A stretch of 64,000 bases of DNA from positions 682,001 through 746,000 of the forward strand of contig NZ_CP157942.1 in NCBI RefSeq assembly GCF_040207875.1. Direction: 5' to 3'. Shown here in pieces: positions 38,146 through 48,008 of this stretch. This stretch comes from Wolbachia endosymbiont of Armadillidium arcangelii. GTDB taxonomy: Bacteria > Pseudomonadota > Alphaproteobacteria > Rickettsiales > Anaplasmataceae. The notes below the pieces were generated by a model, which was not told the DNA's origin, did no database searches, and saw nothing but the letters and a program-made list of their open reading frames with translations. Every line of letters starts with the position of its first letter. Position 1 is the stretch's first letter. Both the position numbers and the translations under genes were made by a program.

Positions 38146-38231
38146 TAATGATTTACTGGATTAAATATGTTTAATTGTAGTATATTTTTCTCATTAGTAT
38201 ATTAATTTAACTGCTAATCTCTGTATAAAAT

Positions 38232-38930
38232 ATGGATAAATCACAATTAGTTAAAGAGGTTTTCGATTCTGTAGCTAATCGCTATGACATCATGAATGAT
38301 ATAATGAGTCTTGGAATGCATAGGCTATGGAAGGAGAAGATGGTAAGTAGTGTGCATTTTAAAAAGAACTCCAAGGTTTTGGACATTGCTGGAGGAACCG
38401 GAGATATAGCTATAAGAATAGCAAAAGGGGAACCAAGTGCTCAAGTTACAGTATGTGATATAAATCAAAACATGCTAAACAGAGGATGTGACAAAGCTAT
38501 AAATTCAAATCAGCTCAATTTCAATTGGGTATGTGCAAATGCAGAGAGTTTACCATTTGAAGATTCTGAATTTGATTATTATACAGTAGCTTTTGGTATT
38601 CGAAATTTTTCTGACCGCAAGAAGGCTTTAAGTGAAGCATATAGGGTATTGAAGCCAGATGGGAAATTTATTTGCTTGGAGTTTGCCCCTATGCATTATC
38701 AAAATGAGATATTCACCAAATTTTATGACTTATACTCATTTAAAGTAATTCCTAAAATTGGCAGCATAGTTGCTAAAGACAAGAGTTCTTATGAATATCT
38801 AGTAAGAAGCATCAGAGAATTTCCAACTCAGACTAATTTTAAAATGGAAATTGAAGAGGTAGGCTTTAGGAATGTTGAGTTTTGTAATATGAGCTATGGA
38901 ATAGTGGCATTACACATTGGAACAAAATGA
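38232..38930 (+). CDS. ubiE: Ubiquinone/menaquinone methyltransferase UbiE
   Basis: A 232-aa SAM-dependent methyltransferase. Motif I V-L-D-I-A-G-G-T-G-D-I-A and the UbiE signature Y-D-I-M-N-D-I-M-S-L-G-M-H-R-L-W-K are present, as is V-A-F-G-I-R-N. It catalyses the C-methylation step of ubiquinone synthesis. Divergent from the MFS gene with 86 bases between them. Confidence 0.95.
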   Translation: MDKSQLVKEVFDSVANRYDIMNDIMSLGMHRLWKEKMVSSVHFKKNSKVLDIAGGTGDIAIRIAKGEPSAQVTVCDINQNMLNRGCDKAINSNQLNFNWVCANAESLPFEDSEFDYYTVAFGIRNFSDRKKALSEAYRVLKPDGKFICLEFAPMHYQNEIFTKFYDLYSFKVIPKIGSIVAKDKSSYEYLVRSIREFPTQTNFKMEIEEVGFRNVEFCNMSYGIVALHIGTK

Positions 38931-39532
38931 ATATTAAACTCTGGTCTGGCCAGTAGTTTTTTTATTACACAATTCATAATAAACATAGGGGTAACATTGA
39001 GCATTTTCCCAACTACCGGCATAACTCTTCAGCTATGGTGGCTCTTCTCTTCTATCTTCGAGCATTGCAATAGAAGAAGTAGGAACTCATGACTCTCTAA
39101 TGAGTAAAGACAGGCTGTATGCAAAATTGATGAAGATAGGGTAGAAATTTAAATCATAATGTTGTTAATATGCTGGATTTAGCAATCAAGTTATTAAATT
39201 TTTATGCTTTATAATAGTTCTATAATGTTTTTAGTGGGAAAGGCTACATCAAGTGCACAGCTGTACGAACATTGTGGCAATTCGCGTAGTAAATGGTCAG
39301 TGCGTGACACTGATCATCAGAAACATTGTATTTTAACATTACTTTTATACTCTTAAATTTAACTGGATACTAATCTGGCATCCTACAGATAATGTTTGTA
39401 CAATTGGCATCAAGTGCTGGAATGACAACAAAGGTGAGTTTTTGTCTTTTACTTAAATGGTAAGAGATTTATTGAAATACTCCTGCAAAATCATACTATT
39501 AATTAGTACACTATAAATTTAAAATTATAAAT
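38931..39532. repeat. Intergenic region with a palindromic repeat unit
   Basis: The motif CACAGCTGTACGAACATTG occurs at about 39258-39276, followed by AATTCGCGTAG as at 10.58 kb, and a degraded CCAGTG-type palindrome to about 39430. The rest (38931-39230) holds nothing I can identify. Confidence 0.6.
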
Positions 39533-40639
39533 ATGTTAAGCAAATTAGTAACTTTGCTATTAATTTTTATATTCCCCTTTGACTCATACTCGTACCAGTT
39601 GAGAACCAAAGCAAAGCAAGCAGTCGTTTTAGATTTAGCTTCAGACTCGTTCATTTTTGACCATAATTCTAGCGAAAAAATGGCTCCATCTTCAATGAGC
39701 AAGTTAATGACTTTATATGTGGCTTTCGATTATCTAAAGGCTGGAATAATAAACATGGAAGATAAATTTCGAGTAAGTAGAAAAGCATGGGAAAGGAAAG
39801 GCTCTTCTATGTTCCTAAAAGAAGGTCAATCTGTGACAGTAAAAGAACTACTTGAAGGGATTACAATTGCCTCAGGTAATGATGCATGCATAGTGCTAGC
39901 CGAGGGTATTGCAGGATCAGAAGAGAATTTTGTTGCTGAAATGAATGAAGTTGCACGAGATTTGAATCTTAATGATAGTCATTTTGTCAACTCAAGCGGG
40001 TGGCCAGATGAAGATCACTTTATGAGCGCAAAAGACTTGGTAACACTGGCAAAAAGGATTTTTACTGATTTTCCTGAATATTATGATCTATTTTCTGAAC
40101 AATACTTGACATATAACAACATTGTACAAAAAAATAAAAATCTTTTACTTTTCCATGATATTGGAGTTGATGGTCTAAAGACAGGTCATACGAGTGCTGG
40201 TGGTTATGGCATTATAGCATCTGCAAAACGGAACGATAGGAGAATTTTTGCTGTTGTAAATGGTTTAAACACTGAAAAAGAGCGAATAGAAGAAGCCAAA
40301 AGACTAATACAATATTCCTTAAATCATTTTCACAGCAAGAAAATATTTGCTAAGGATAGTGTAGTTGAAGAAATAAATATTATTTATGGAAAAGATAAAA
40401 AGGTGCCCGTTACAGTTGCAAACGATGTTACCATAACTTATAACCGCAAATTACACGACAAAATTAAAGTGCGTATTGAATATAAAGATATGGTACCTGC
40501 ACCAATTAAAAAAGGTCAAGAAGTGGGCAAAATCTTCGTAGAAATACCGGGTACTGAGCAACAAACTATACCTGTTTATGCAGCAAATGATGTACAAGAG
40601 TTGAATTATATAAAAAAAATTTTTAGAAAGTTGTTTTAA
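39533..40639 (+). CDS. D-alanyl-D-alanine carboxypeptidase (PBP5/6 family)
   Basis: A 368-aa secreted serine peptidase: signal peptide (about residues 1-20), S-M-S-K (Ser54, Lys57), S-G-N, and K-T-G in D-G-L-K-T-G-H-T-S-A-G-G-Y-G. All three penicillin-binding motifs are intact. The C-terminal domain (about 270-368) matches the PBP5 beta-rich domain. It trims the terminal D-Ala from peptidoglycan stem peptides. Its presence with the M23 peptidase supports a minimal periplasmic wall or lipid II function in this wall-poor lineage. Confidence 0.93.
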   Translation: MLSKLVTLLLIFIFPFDSYSYQLRTKAKQAVVLDLASDSFIFDHNSSEKMAPSSMSKLMTLYVAFDYLKAGIINMEDKFRVSRKAWERKGSSMFLKEGQSVTVKELLEGITIASGNDACIVLAEGIAGSEENFVAEMNEVARDLNLNDSHFVNSSGWPDEDHFMSAKDLVTLAKRIFTDFPEYYDLFSEQYLTYNNIVQKNKNLLLFHDIGVDGLKTGHTSAGGYGIIASAKRNDRRIFAVVNGLNTEKERIEEAKRLIQYSLNHFHSKKIFAKDSVVEEINIIYGKDKKVPVTVANDVTITYNRKLHDKIKVRIEYKDMVPAPIKKGQEVGKIFVEIPGTEQQTIPVYAANDVQELNYIKKIFRKLF

Positions 40640-41373
40640 TCAGCAAACATAAGTTAAGGAGAACAGAAAGAATATTTAAATGACAGCTAGGTACCCATTC
40701 AGATGCATGGCAAATATTGAAACCCATGCTTCTTTTCTTGTCACCTAAGTAGCCTCTATTCAAGTAGCCCTTTTGTTGTCATCCCTAACGCTTTGACACA
40801 CAACTGTACGAACATTGTGATTTGGGCCCATCAGGGGGTGTCATTCCAGTGCTTGACACTGGAATCTAGAAAATTTGATTGCAAACAAGCACGCTATACA
40901 ACACTTTTGATGAAATTGAACAACGAAACTGGATCCACAGCTGTACGAACATTGTGATTTGAGAATAATCTCCGCCAGGAAGAGTGTCATCCCAGTGCTT
41001 TGGCACTGAGATCCAGAAAACTTAATTTTAAATAAGTACACCAGATAGCTGTATAATAAGAACTGGATTCCAGTGTCACGCACTGGAATGACATCATTTA
41101 TTATGCAACATCGTGTCACATTGCAACGTTCGTACAGTTGTGTGCTTTGACACTGGGATCCAAGAAAATTCACAAGCAAGCTATTCGGTAAGCTTATGCT
41201 AAATTTGATGAGCTTAAATGGAAAAATGGATCCCAGTGTCAAGTTCTGGTTAATGTTCGTACAGTTGTGTGCTTGACGCTGGGATATTTGTTCCTATTTT
41301 CTCGTCTATCTTATTTTGCCACTCTGCTGAACAGATACAGTTAAGGAGACCAGAAAAAATATTTAAATGACAG
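40640..41373. repeat. Cluster of palindromic repeats between dac and rmuC
   Basis: At least three CCAGTG...CACTGG units (about 40840-40865, 40990-41015, 41070-41095) and four copies of the ACTGTACGAACATT motif or its complement (about 40803, 40939, 41130, 41254) alternate here. A phrase ending AAATGACAGCTAG occurs at both ends of the cluster (about 40677-40690 and 41365-41378). The minus-strand frame over 40841-41242 is translated repeat, not a gene. Confidence 0.8.
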
Positions 41374-42714
41374 CTAGTCTACTTTCAACCCCTCAGCATG
41401 TAAACTGCGTGGTAAAGACTCCAGCTCTTTTGCAGCGGCTAGTTCTTTATTTTTTGCATGTATACCAAGCTTATTGAATTCCCGAGCAGCAGGAAGCACT
41501 CTCGCTTCAAGTGAACCAGCAGTTTTATTGTAATGATCTACAGCGCTTTTTAAGCTCCTGCGTAAATTGTCAAAGTTTTCACCCATCGTGCAGATTCGCT
41601 CATATAAAATATGGCCTAGTTCACTTATTTTTTTCGCATTTTCGGCTATCATTTCTTGCTTCCATCCATAGGCTACTGCCCTAAGCAGCGCGATTAAAGT
41701 GATCGGTGTTGCAATAATCACTTTTTTTTCTATTCCAATTTCTATCAAAGCTGGCTCACATTCCAGTGCTGCACTGAAAACCCCTTCTCCTGTTAAGAAA
41801 AGCACCACAAGCTCTGGCGTATTTTCAAATTGGTTCCAATATTCCTTTCTACCTAGATCATTTATATGTTTTTTTATTGCCAGAGAATGATTCTTCAATT
41901 TTTCCCTTTGTATCTGCAAATCATTTTGTGACATAGCATCCATATAAGAATCAAGTGGTACTTTAGCATCTATTATTATTTGCTTTCCAGATGGCATTTT
42001 TATTATTAAATCAGGACGTAACAAATTGTCCTCATTTTTATCAATTACTGAGGCTTGAGTAAAAAAATCGCAATATTCAATCATTCCCGCCATTTCTACT
42101 ACTCTTTTGAGTTGCATTTCACCCCACTTGCCCCTAATGTGAGGTTTCCTCAGGGCGTTAGCAAGGTTAGAGGTTTGACTCATTAATGCTCCAATTTGCT
42201 CCCTTAAACCTTCGTAGGCCCCTACCCTCTCTTTCTCTAGATCACGTATTTCACTATCGAATTTTTCTAATTTTTCTTTTATTGGCATTACAACTTCGTT
42301 GATTGTTGCTTGCCTTTTTTTGAAGTCACTTTCTGTTTCTTTTAGTTTATTATCTATTACTTCCTTTGCTAAGTTCAGAAAATTATTATTATTTACCTGC
42401 AAAGCATCAAGAGAAAGTGCTTTAAAAGTGTTTGTGAGTCTCTCCTCTGCTTTTGTCAGTAATTCTATTTCCTTTTTCTTTTCCTCACGCTCTTTTTGCA
42501 GAGTTACTTCAAGCTCTGCATTCCTCACTTTCAAATCAACTATCTCTTCACCCTTATTCAGTAAAGTTTGCTTTGCCTCTTGAAGCTCACGCTCCACTCT
42601 ACATAAATTACTCTCAAGATTTGCTGATTTTTCACTTAGCTTTCTATTCTTTCTTGAAATGATATAGAGAAATAGTAATAAGGAGAGAACAAGAACTATA
42701 GAATTGAGAAGCAT
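41374..42714 (-). CDS. rmuC: DNA recombination protein RmuC
   Basis: A 446-aa protein: N-terminal membrane helix (L-V-L-S-L-L-L-F-L-Y-I-I), a coiled coil over about residues 25-175, then the RmuC nuclease-like domain with G-K-W-G-E-M-Q-L-K-R-V-V-E, R-P-D-L-I-I-K-M-P and I-I-D-A-K-V-P-L-D. RmuC limits inversions at short inverted repeats in E. coli, notable in a repeat-laden genome. The start codon has no clear ribosome-binding site. Confidence 0.93.
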   Translation of the reverse strand: MLLNSIVLVLSLLLFLYIISRKNRKLSEKSANLESNLCRVERELQEAKQTLLNKGEEIVDLKVRNAELEVTLQKEREEKKKEIELLTKAEERLTNTFKALSLDALQVNNNNFLNLAKEVIDNKLKETESDFKKRQATINEVVMPIKEKLEKFDSEIRDLEKERVGAYEGLREQIGALMSQTSNLANALRKPHIRGKWGEMQLKRVVEMAGMIEYCDFFTQASVIDKNEDNLLRPDLIIKMPSGKQIIIDAKVPLDSYMDAMSQNDLQIQREKLKNHSLAIKKHINDLGRKEYWNQFENTPELVVLFLTGEGVFSAALECEPALIEIGIEKKVIIATPITLIALLRAVAYGWKQEMIAENAKKISELGHILYERICTMGENFDNLRRSLKSAVDHYNKTAGSLEARVLPAAREFNKLGIHAKNKELAAAKELESLPRSLHAEGLKVD

Positions 42715-42765
42715 CAGAATAAAAAAACTGCGTTTACAATTCTATATGATTTTTGTTTATATAAG

Positions 42766-42803
42766 AAAGAAAAAAAGAGCACCTAAAGAGGTGCTTCTTT
42801 TTA
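42766..42803 (-). terminator. Intrinsic terminator after the 43424 gene
   Basis: Stem AGCACCT/AGGTGCT with a four-base loop, followed on the minus strand by a long T-rich run. It lies about 18 bases past the frame-restored stop at 42821, which supports 42821 as the original gene end. Confidence 0.8.
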
Positions 42804-42820
42804 ACAGTTTGCTATAATGA

Positions 42821-43424
42821 CTATACATTAAGAGATTGACTAGCACCAGCAGCGTGTTGTTCTGCTTCTGGATTAGTAGTTTCTGAATTTGGTGTGTTAC
42901 TATTTGCAATAACTTTAGGTGCATTGAGATTTATTTCTATATACCTTTTTTTTATCGCTCAAATCTAGCAGCCCTTTCATTTTTTCTGGCTCATTATCAC
43001 CATAAACTTCTTTGCCATCTAGAGTCCCAACCGAATTTATAGATAGACGTATATTACCACTTTTCATTGTCGTTTTCGAGTCATAACGACCTGTGATATA
43101 CAATTGTTTATCATTATTTAAATTTAAACAAAACTCGTCATCAATTACAGTGCTATCCCCTCTTTTGTTTTTAAAATGCTCTTGCAGTGTTTCATAATTC
43201 TCAGCTGATGTAACCAGCTTTATTTTACCATCGACAAACTTTAATAAAACATTATGTTTTGTTTTACCTTTAGCAGGTGCTTCTGATTGTGGCATATCTA
43301 AAAAGACAAAATCCTCTTCTTGACCAGTAGACTGATGGTTTTTCCAGCCTAATTTTCCTAAAATCCATGAAATTCCTGTGTGATCAGCAATCCATTTAAA
43401 AAACTTTTTTATGCTTTTCCACAT
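42821..43424 (-). CDS. Hypothetical protein with poly-A frameshift near its end
   Basis: AAGGAG precedes the ATG at 43424. As written, the frame stops at 42915 (169 aa). A run of eight A at about 42946-42953 precedes the last 12 codons; with seven A the frame continues as I-E-I-N-L-N-A-P-K-V-I-A-N to a stop at 42821, close to the terminator. So the original or slippage product is about 200 aa. Residues 1-25 are basic and aromatic (W-K-S-I-K-K-F-F-K-W-I); no known domain. Confidence 0.55.
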
Positions 43425-43512
43425 ATTGTACTCCTTAAATTAATAATATATTAACTTAATTATTTCATAAGAAACATGGTATGTCAACTATTTTAGAGAA
43501 TATTATAAAACT

Positions 43513-44652
43513 TTAATACTTGCTCGCAATTTTTAACAATTTAATAGCGCTGGTGTTTACAACTTCTCCACCAACGCGCTTAGTGACAAAAAATCTAACA
43601 TAAGGTTTGTTTGTATAAGGGTCTCTCAATATTCTCATCCCTCTGTTATCTACGATCTTATAAGCTTGTTTGAAATCCGCTACTGCAATCACTGTAGGTG
43701 GCATATCAGCAGATTGATATACTGGTATTCCCATCAAAGTATCTGGAGTCTCAAGAGATAAACTCGGCTGCCAAAGATATTGACCTGTTTCAGATTTTAG
43801 TAGCCTAACGTCCTTTAACGTACTCCTGTTCATCAAGAATGATGCATTTTTAGAGTAATGTTCATTCAGAGAATAGTACAATATCATTATGGTATCACTA
43901 TCTAGCTCATCAGCTTTAATTTACTCTATTTTATCTTCATAAGCTAAAATTCCTTTAGGCTGAAAAGTGCCATCACCTTTTATGAAGGCTTCATTCTCCT
44001 TCTTACTGAAAGTTTCGGCAACCTTTTCCACAAGCCAACTTTCAACATTGACAAATGCATCATCGAGCAATTTTTGTGATATTTGCGGCTGAGCATAGAG
44101 CTCATAAGTTGTGATGGAAATCTTTTGAATTTTAGGTGTACTTGTGTCTTGTGCAAAATCATACTTGGATTTATAGCCACCATCTTCATCTTCTACTGTT
44201 TCACCACTCCAACCTGCACCAGCACGGTCACAATCTTCTATAATATAATCCAATGTTTCAGTAGAGATTCTTTGATTGGAACATATTTGCCGCATTGGAG
44301 ATGAATCAGCTATACGCTTGTTTATCCGTTTTACAATATGAGGAGTAACTAAATACCCTCCAATATCATTATCATCTCCACTGAGGGTTTTATGCGATAA
44401 ATCGCCCTTGCGGACATAATCAGAAAAATGTTTGTCGTTTGTTGTGCTCGCCTCTGGACGTTGAGCTGCAGTTTCAATAAAATCTAAGCGCTCTTTGCAA
44501 TTATCAATATTACTATTTATCTTACATAGCTGCTCGATTGTTGCAGGCCCTTTGCTTTCAATTTCTTTTAGTTTTCGATCATTTATTAGTTTAAATTGCT
44601 CCCATGATGAAGCGAGTTCATTGACACGGTGAGCGATATCAGTAAGTGACAT
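43513..44652 (-). pseudogene. HK97-family major capsid protein with one internal stop
   Basis: AAAGGAGG precedes the ATG at 44652. The 379-codon frame has an N-terminal coiled delta domain, then L-S-G-D-D-N-D-I-G-G-Y-L-V-T-P, and the HK97 C-terminal half: R-S-T-L-K-D-V-R-L-L-K, G-Q-Y-L-W-Q-P, G-I-P-V-Y and R-I-L-R-D-P-Y-T-N-K-P-Y-V-R-F. A single in-frame TAA at 43923-43921 interrupts it; both sides remain in the same frame. Such capsids are shared with alphaproteobacterial gene transfer agents. The matching protease is at 5574. Confidence 0.9.
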
Positions 44653-45310
44653 AATAGCCTCCTTTAAAAATAAAATTAGAATAGTTATTGTAATTTGAGG
44701 ATAATCTTTATCAGTACCTTTTCATTGTCATGCATGTAGCTAACACTGGAATCAAGAAAACCAGCGCGTGACGCTGGAATCCAGTTAAGTTAGTAAACAT
44801 AAAAATAGCTATTTTATGTTAAAATACAACGTTTTGATGATTATGAAAAGGCTAGATGCTAGTGTCAAGCACTAGGATGACACTGTGTACCTAATTTAAA
44901 GAACTATCAACACTATACAGCGTTTATTTTTTCCTGTCAAGCACTTTTTTTCGCTGCATATCTGTTCAGGAGAATGTGCAAATAAAGTACGTAGCTGTAC
45001 AAACTTGCCAAAACAATAAATGGTATCCTTTGAGTATCCTCAAAATTACAAGTATCAAAGTAGCTGCTTTATGTTAAAATACAATGGACTTCTTGCATAA
45101 CCATATGAAAAATTAGCAGCTCACTGTCTTTGTCATTCCAGCGCGTGACGCTGGAATCCAAAAAAAAGAACCAGTGTCAAGCACTGGGATGACACCCATT
45201 TGCTCCCATAGTTGTCTTTTCTCGTCTACCTTGTTTTGCCACCCTGCTGAACGGATACATACCGTTTGTTGCTTTTACTCTATGCTACCTTATCTACCTT
45301 GCCGCTCTCC
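44653..45310. repeat. Palindromic repeat cluster upstream of the capsid gene
   Basis: Degraded CCAGTG/GCGTGACGCTGG units at about 44740-44785, 44855-44885, 45135-45195, and a TGTACAAAC variant near 44996. TTTTATGTTAAAATACAA recurs (about 44812 and 45072) and matches the arm spacer at about 10650. No gene seen. Confidence 0.7.
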
Positions 45311-45314
45311 TGCT

Positions 45315-45425
45315 TCAATCAGTAAAAGATTTCAATATTAATTCTGCACTGATGGATCTGCCAATTACAATAAACTCAGCTTCTGAGTTTATTGCTTCTT
45401 TTAAGGTACCAGAAATGATTTCAAC
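45315..45425 (-). pseudogene. Partial duplicate of the pyrF 3' end
   Basis: Minus-strand translation gives L-K-E-A-I-N-S-E-A-E-F-I-V-I-G-R-S-I and S-A-E-L-I-L-K-S-F-T-D followed by a stop. It matches the last 40 residues of pyrF (45939-46610) except for a short internal deletion. It lies 620 bases from the real gene end. Confidence 0.85.
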
Positions 45426-45517
45426 CTGTCATATATACCTAAAAAGTAATTATATTAATACAATATTTACACCTATATGCTAATATAGATATTGCTTTTA
45501 AAATTAAGGAGTAGATT

Positions 45518-45799
45518 ATGAATAAAGAAAAAATAGAAAGTCCCGATCTTATATGCACACGTCAATGTAGATCACCATCCAAAAAAGCATGCGAAAACAA
45601 ATGCCAAGATTACTGCATTAAGTATGAATTAGAAAAAGCAGAACGCGATTTAGATAATCTAAAAGATCCAGATAATTTAAGTGAGAAAGATCGGCAAGAC
45701 CTTGACAAGTATCTAAAGTGTTTAGAAGATAATAATGATAATTTTGAATACTATCTTACTCTTTTTGAGGGTCAATCCAGTTCAGATTATCTATTTTAA
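45518..45799 (+). CDS. Hypothetical Cys-rich 93-aa protein
   Basis: AAGGAG sits seven bases before the ATG. Five Cys lie in the first 37 residues (C13, C17, C25, C29, C33) with C-x3-C and C-x3-C-x3-C spacing, then a strongly acidic helical part with one further Cys. No family is recognised; metal or disulfide binding is possible. It lies between the pyrF duplicate and pyrF, so it may have arrived or been enclosed by that duplication. Confidence 0.6.
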   Translation: MNKEKIESPDLICTRQCRSPSKKACENKCQDYCIKYELEKAERDLDNLKDPDNLSEKDRQDLDKYLKCLEDNNDNFEYYLTLFEGQSSSDYLF

Positions 45800-45938
45800 A
45801 AAGCTTCTCGTTAAGTAACACTTTAATGAGGACGTAAAGTTATTGTCTATCGCAGATGAAATGTAAGATCAAGAGTTCATGTATTTTTAATCTGTAAAAG
45901 ACAGCATTTGATCTTAATAGTTATTTACCTGAACTGCT

Positions 45939-46610
45939 TCAATCAATAAGGGATTTCAATATTAATTCTGCATTACTTGCGGTTTTTGTAATTGGCCTGC
46001 CAATTACGATATAATCAGCTCCTGAATTTATTGCTTCTTTTGGTGTTGCTGTCCTTTTTTGATCATCATGACCTGAATCTATACGAATTCCTGGAGTAAT
46101 AATTTTAAAGTCTTTACCACATCCTTGGCGCACTTCTTGAGCTTCTAATGCAGAGCAGACTATTCCATGCAGACCAATTTTCTTTGCAAGCTTTGCCAAC
46201 AAAATTACCTGTGATTTTGTTTCTCTTGCCACTCCAAGCTCGCTTAGATCTTCATTGCCCATGCTAGTTAGTACTGTTACTCCAATTAGCTTTATTTTTT
46301 TTCCTTGCACTACACTTAGCGCTTCTTTAAGCATTTTTGTCCCACCACTGATATGTAATGTTAGCATTTCAACATCTAGAATCTTTATTGCTTCAATCGT
46401 TCTGGCTACAGTGTTTGGAATATCATGCAATTTCAGATCTAAAAAAATTGGTACATTGCATTTTGCAACTTCTCCCACTCCAGAAAGACCATGTGCAGCA
46501 AAAAATTCTAACCCAAGCTTTACCATGCCAACCTTATCACGCAGAGCATTAGCTAAAGATATAGCTTTATTCAAATCTTGTGTATCTAGTGCGCATATTA
46601 TTGGGTTCAT
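45939..46610 (-). CDS. pyrF: Orotidine 5'-phosphate decarboxylase
   Basis: A 223-aa TIM-barrel enzyme making UMP from OMP. The active-site D-L-K-L-H-D-I-P-N-T is intact, as are V-K-L-G-L-E-F-F at the start and I-V-I-G-R-P-I-T near the end. The length is normal. It works in the same pathway as pyrG and upstream of tmk in this window. Confidence 0.95.
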   Translation of the reverse strand: MNPIICALDTQDLNKAISLANALRDKVGMVKLGLEFFAAHGLSGVGEVAKCNVPIFLDLKLHDIPNTVARTIEAIKILDVEMLTLHISGGTKMLKEALSVVQGKKIKLIGVTVLTSMGNEDLSELGVARETKSQVILLAKLAKKIGLHGIVCSALEAQEVRQGCGKDFKIITPGIRIDSGHDDQKRTATPKEAINSGADYIVIGRPITKTASNAELILKSLID

Positions 46611-46647
46611 TATCTTGTATAATTTTTTATTATAATAAGGCTAATCA

Positions 46648-47796
46648 TCACATTCTACAATCTCTATCCAGATACTCATGATGCTCTGTACACACTAAAT
46701 CCAATAATTTGGTAGGAGTCGATGAAAAGTTGGCATATCCAGAATCTTCAAATTCTGATGATTCAGGATCTTTTTCCTCTAACTCTTTTAACACTGTTTG
46801 AATTTCACTAAATAGTTCTTTTAATACTGCTTCTGTATTACTATCTCCGCTCTTTGTTTCTTCTATTTTGTATATTATACAATTCACTACTTTATTAATT
46901 TGATCATCTTTCTCTAAGAGTGAAATTTTAAAACTCCTCACCTTATTATCGTAATCTTTTGTTAAGTCAAGGAACCGATCTTCAATAGAACCATTTGCTT
47001 GATTTAGCTCTTCAGATTTCTTTTCTAACTCTTCAGATAAATATTTCTTTTCTTTTGTAAGCCTTTTAATTTTGTCTTGTTGTTCACTTAATTCGTTATT
47101 TAATGTATCCTTCTTTCTATGTAATTCTTCTATTTCCTCGCTTAATATTTCTTTATCTTTAGATATTTTTCCTATTCTCTTGAGTAAATCCTCTTTTTCT
47201 TTAGATAATTTTTCTACTTCCTTTTCCTTATGCAGTTTTGCATTTTTCAATTCTGTACGTTTATTATTGTCTATTTTCCTTTTCAATTCCGTTATGCATT
47301 TTTCTTTTTCGGCTAGATTAGCTTCTTTTTTCTGTAACTGCTCACGTAAAAGCAAGATCTCAGAAAGTAATTCATCAAACTCATCTTTCGTTATTTTTTC
47401 TAATTCTTCTATATAGCGCTTTTTAGCTTCTAATTTTCGCTCTAAAGATTCCCTCTCACTTTGTAACTCACTTTCTAACACATTTACCTTATTTACTTCC
47501 CTGTTTAGATTTTGCTCTTCTCTGGTTAATTGATCCTTTAAATTTTCTATTTTTTTTGCAGCCAGAGTTATTTTCTCTTCTAACTCTCGCTCTTTTTGAG
47601 TAAATTTATTCTCTATTCTCCTATTGTTACTCATTATTTTATATAAGAGCATAAGAGCCAAAGCAGACAATGCAGCTAAAGCGAGAATTAAAGAACTAGG
47701 TACATTAATAAGCACTAAAGATGTAAGTAATGTAAGAGTAGCTAGAGAACTAGCTATAAAATAAAATGTATTACCTTTATTAAGTAAATTGTTCAT
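46648..47796 (-). CDS. Membrane-anchored coiled-coil protein
   Basis: A 382-aa protein with two N-terminal hydrophobic helices (about residues 10-27 and 31-51), then an almost continuous coiled coil to residue 290, rich in K-E-K-E-x-L patterns. The tail holds a short acidic region ending in Cys-containing residues. It resembles the layout of the disrupted 6225 gene but shows no clear homology. No function is known; topology suggests anchoring with a long cytoplasmic rod. Confidence 0.65.
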   Translation of the reverse strand: MNNLLNKGNTFYFIASSLATLTLLTSLVLINVPSSLILALAALSALALMLLYKIMSNNRRIENKFTQKERELEEKITLAAKKIENLKDQLTREEQNLNREVNKVNVLESELQSERESLERKLEAKKRYIEELEKITKDEFDELLSEILLLREQLQKKEANLAEKEKCITELKRKIDNNKRTELKNAKLHKEKEVEKLSKEKEDLLKRIGKISKDKEILSEEIEELHRKKDTLNNELSEQQDKIKRLTKEKKYLSEELEKKSEELNQANGSIEDRFLDLTKDYDNKVRSFKISLLEKDDQINKVVNCIIYKIEETKSGDSNTEAVLKELFSEIQTVLKELEEKDPESSEFEDSGYANFSSTPTKLLDLVCTEHHEYLDRDCRM

Positions 47797-48008
47797 AACC
47801 TATATACAAAACTGCTGCAGTTTTATATATATTGATTAAAATTGTCTTACCTGTAGACCATACGCGTCAAGTTAAGGAAAAAGATATGAGGAGATAGAAT
47901 AATAAGTTCTCACAGATATGTTTTTAGTGAGAGAAGTAACGATGAATAAAATAACTTGCCTATCAAAAGACCTCAACAAATTTTTCAATGAAATGGCAAT
48001 TCTTCTCT

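Noticed and set aside
40841..41242. 133-codon minus-strand frame
   Set aside because: Built almost wholly of palindromic repeat units.
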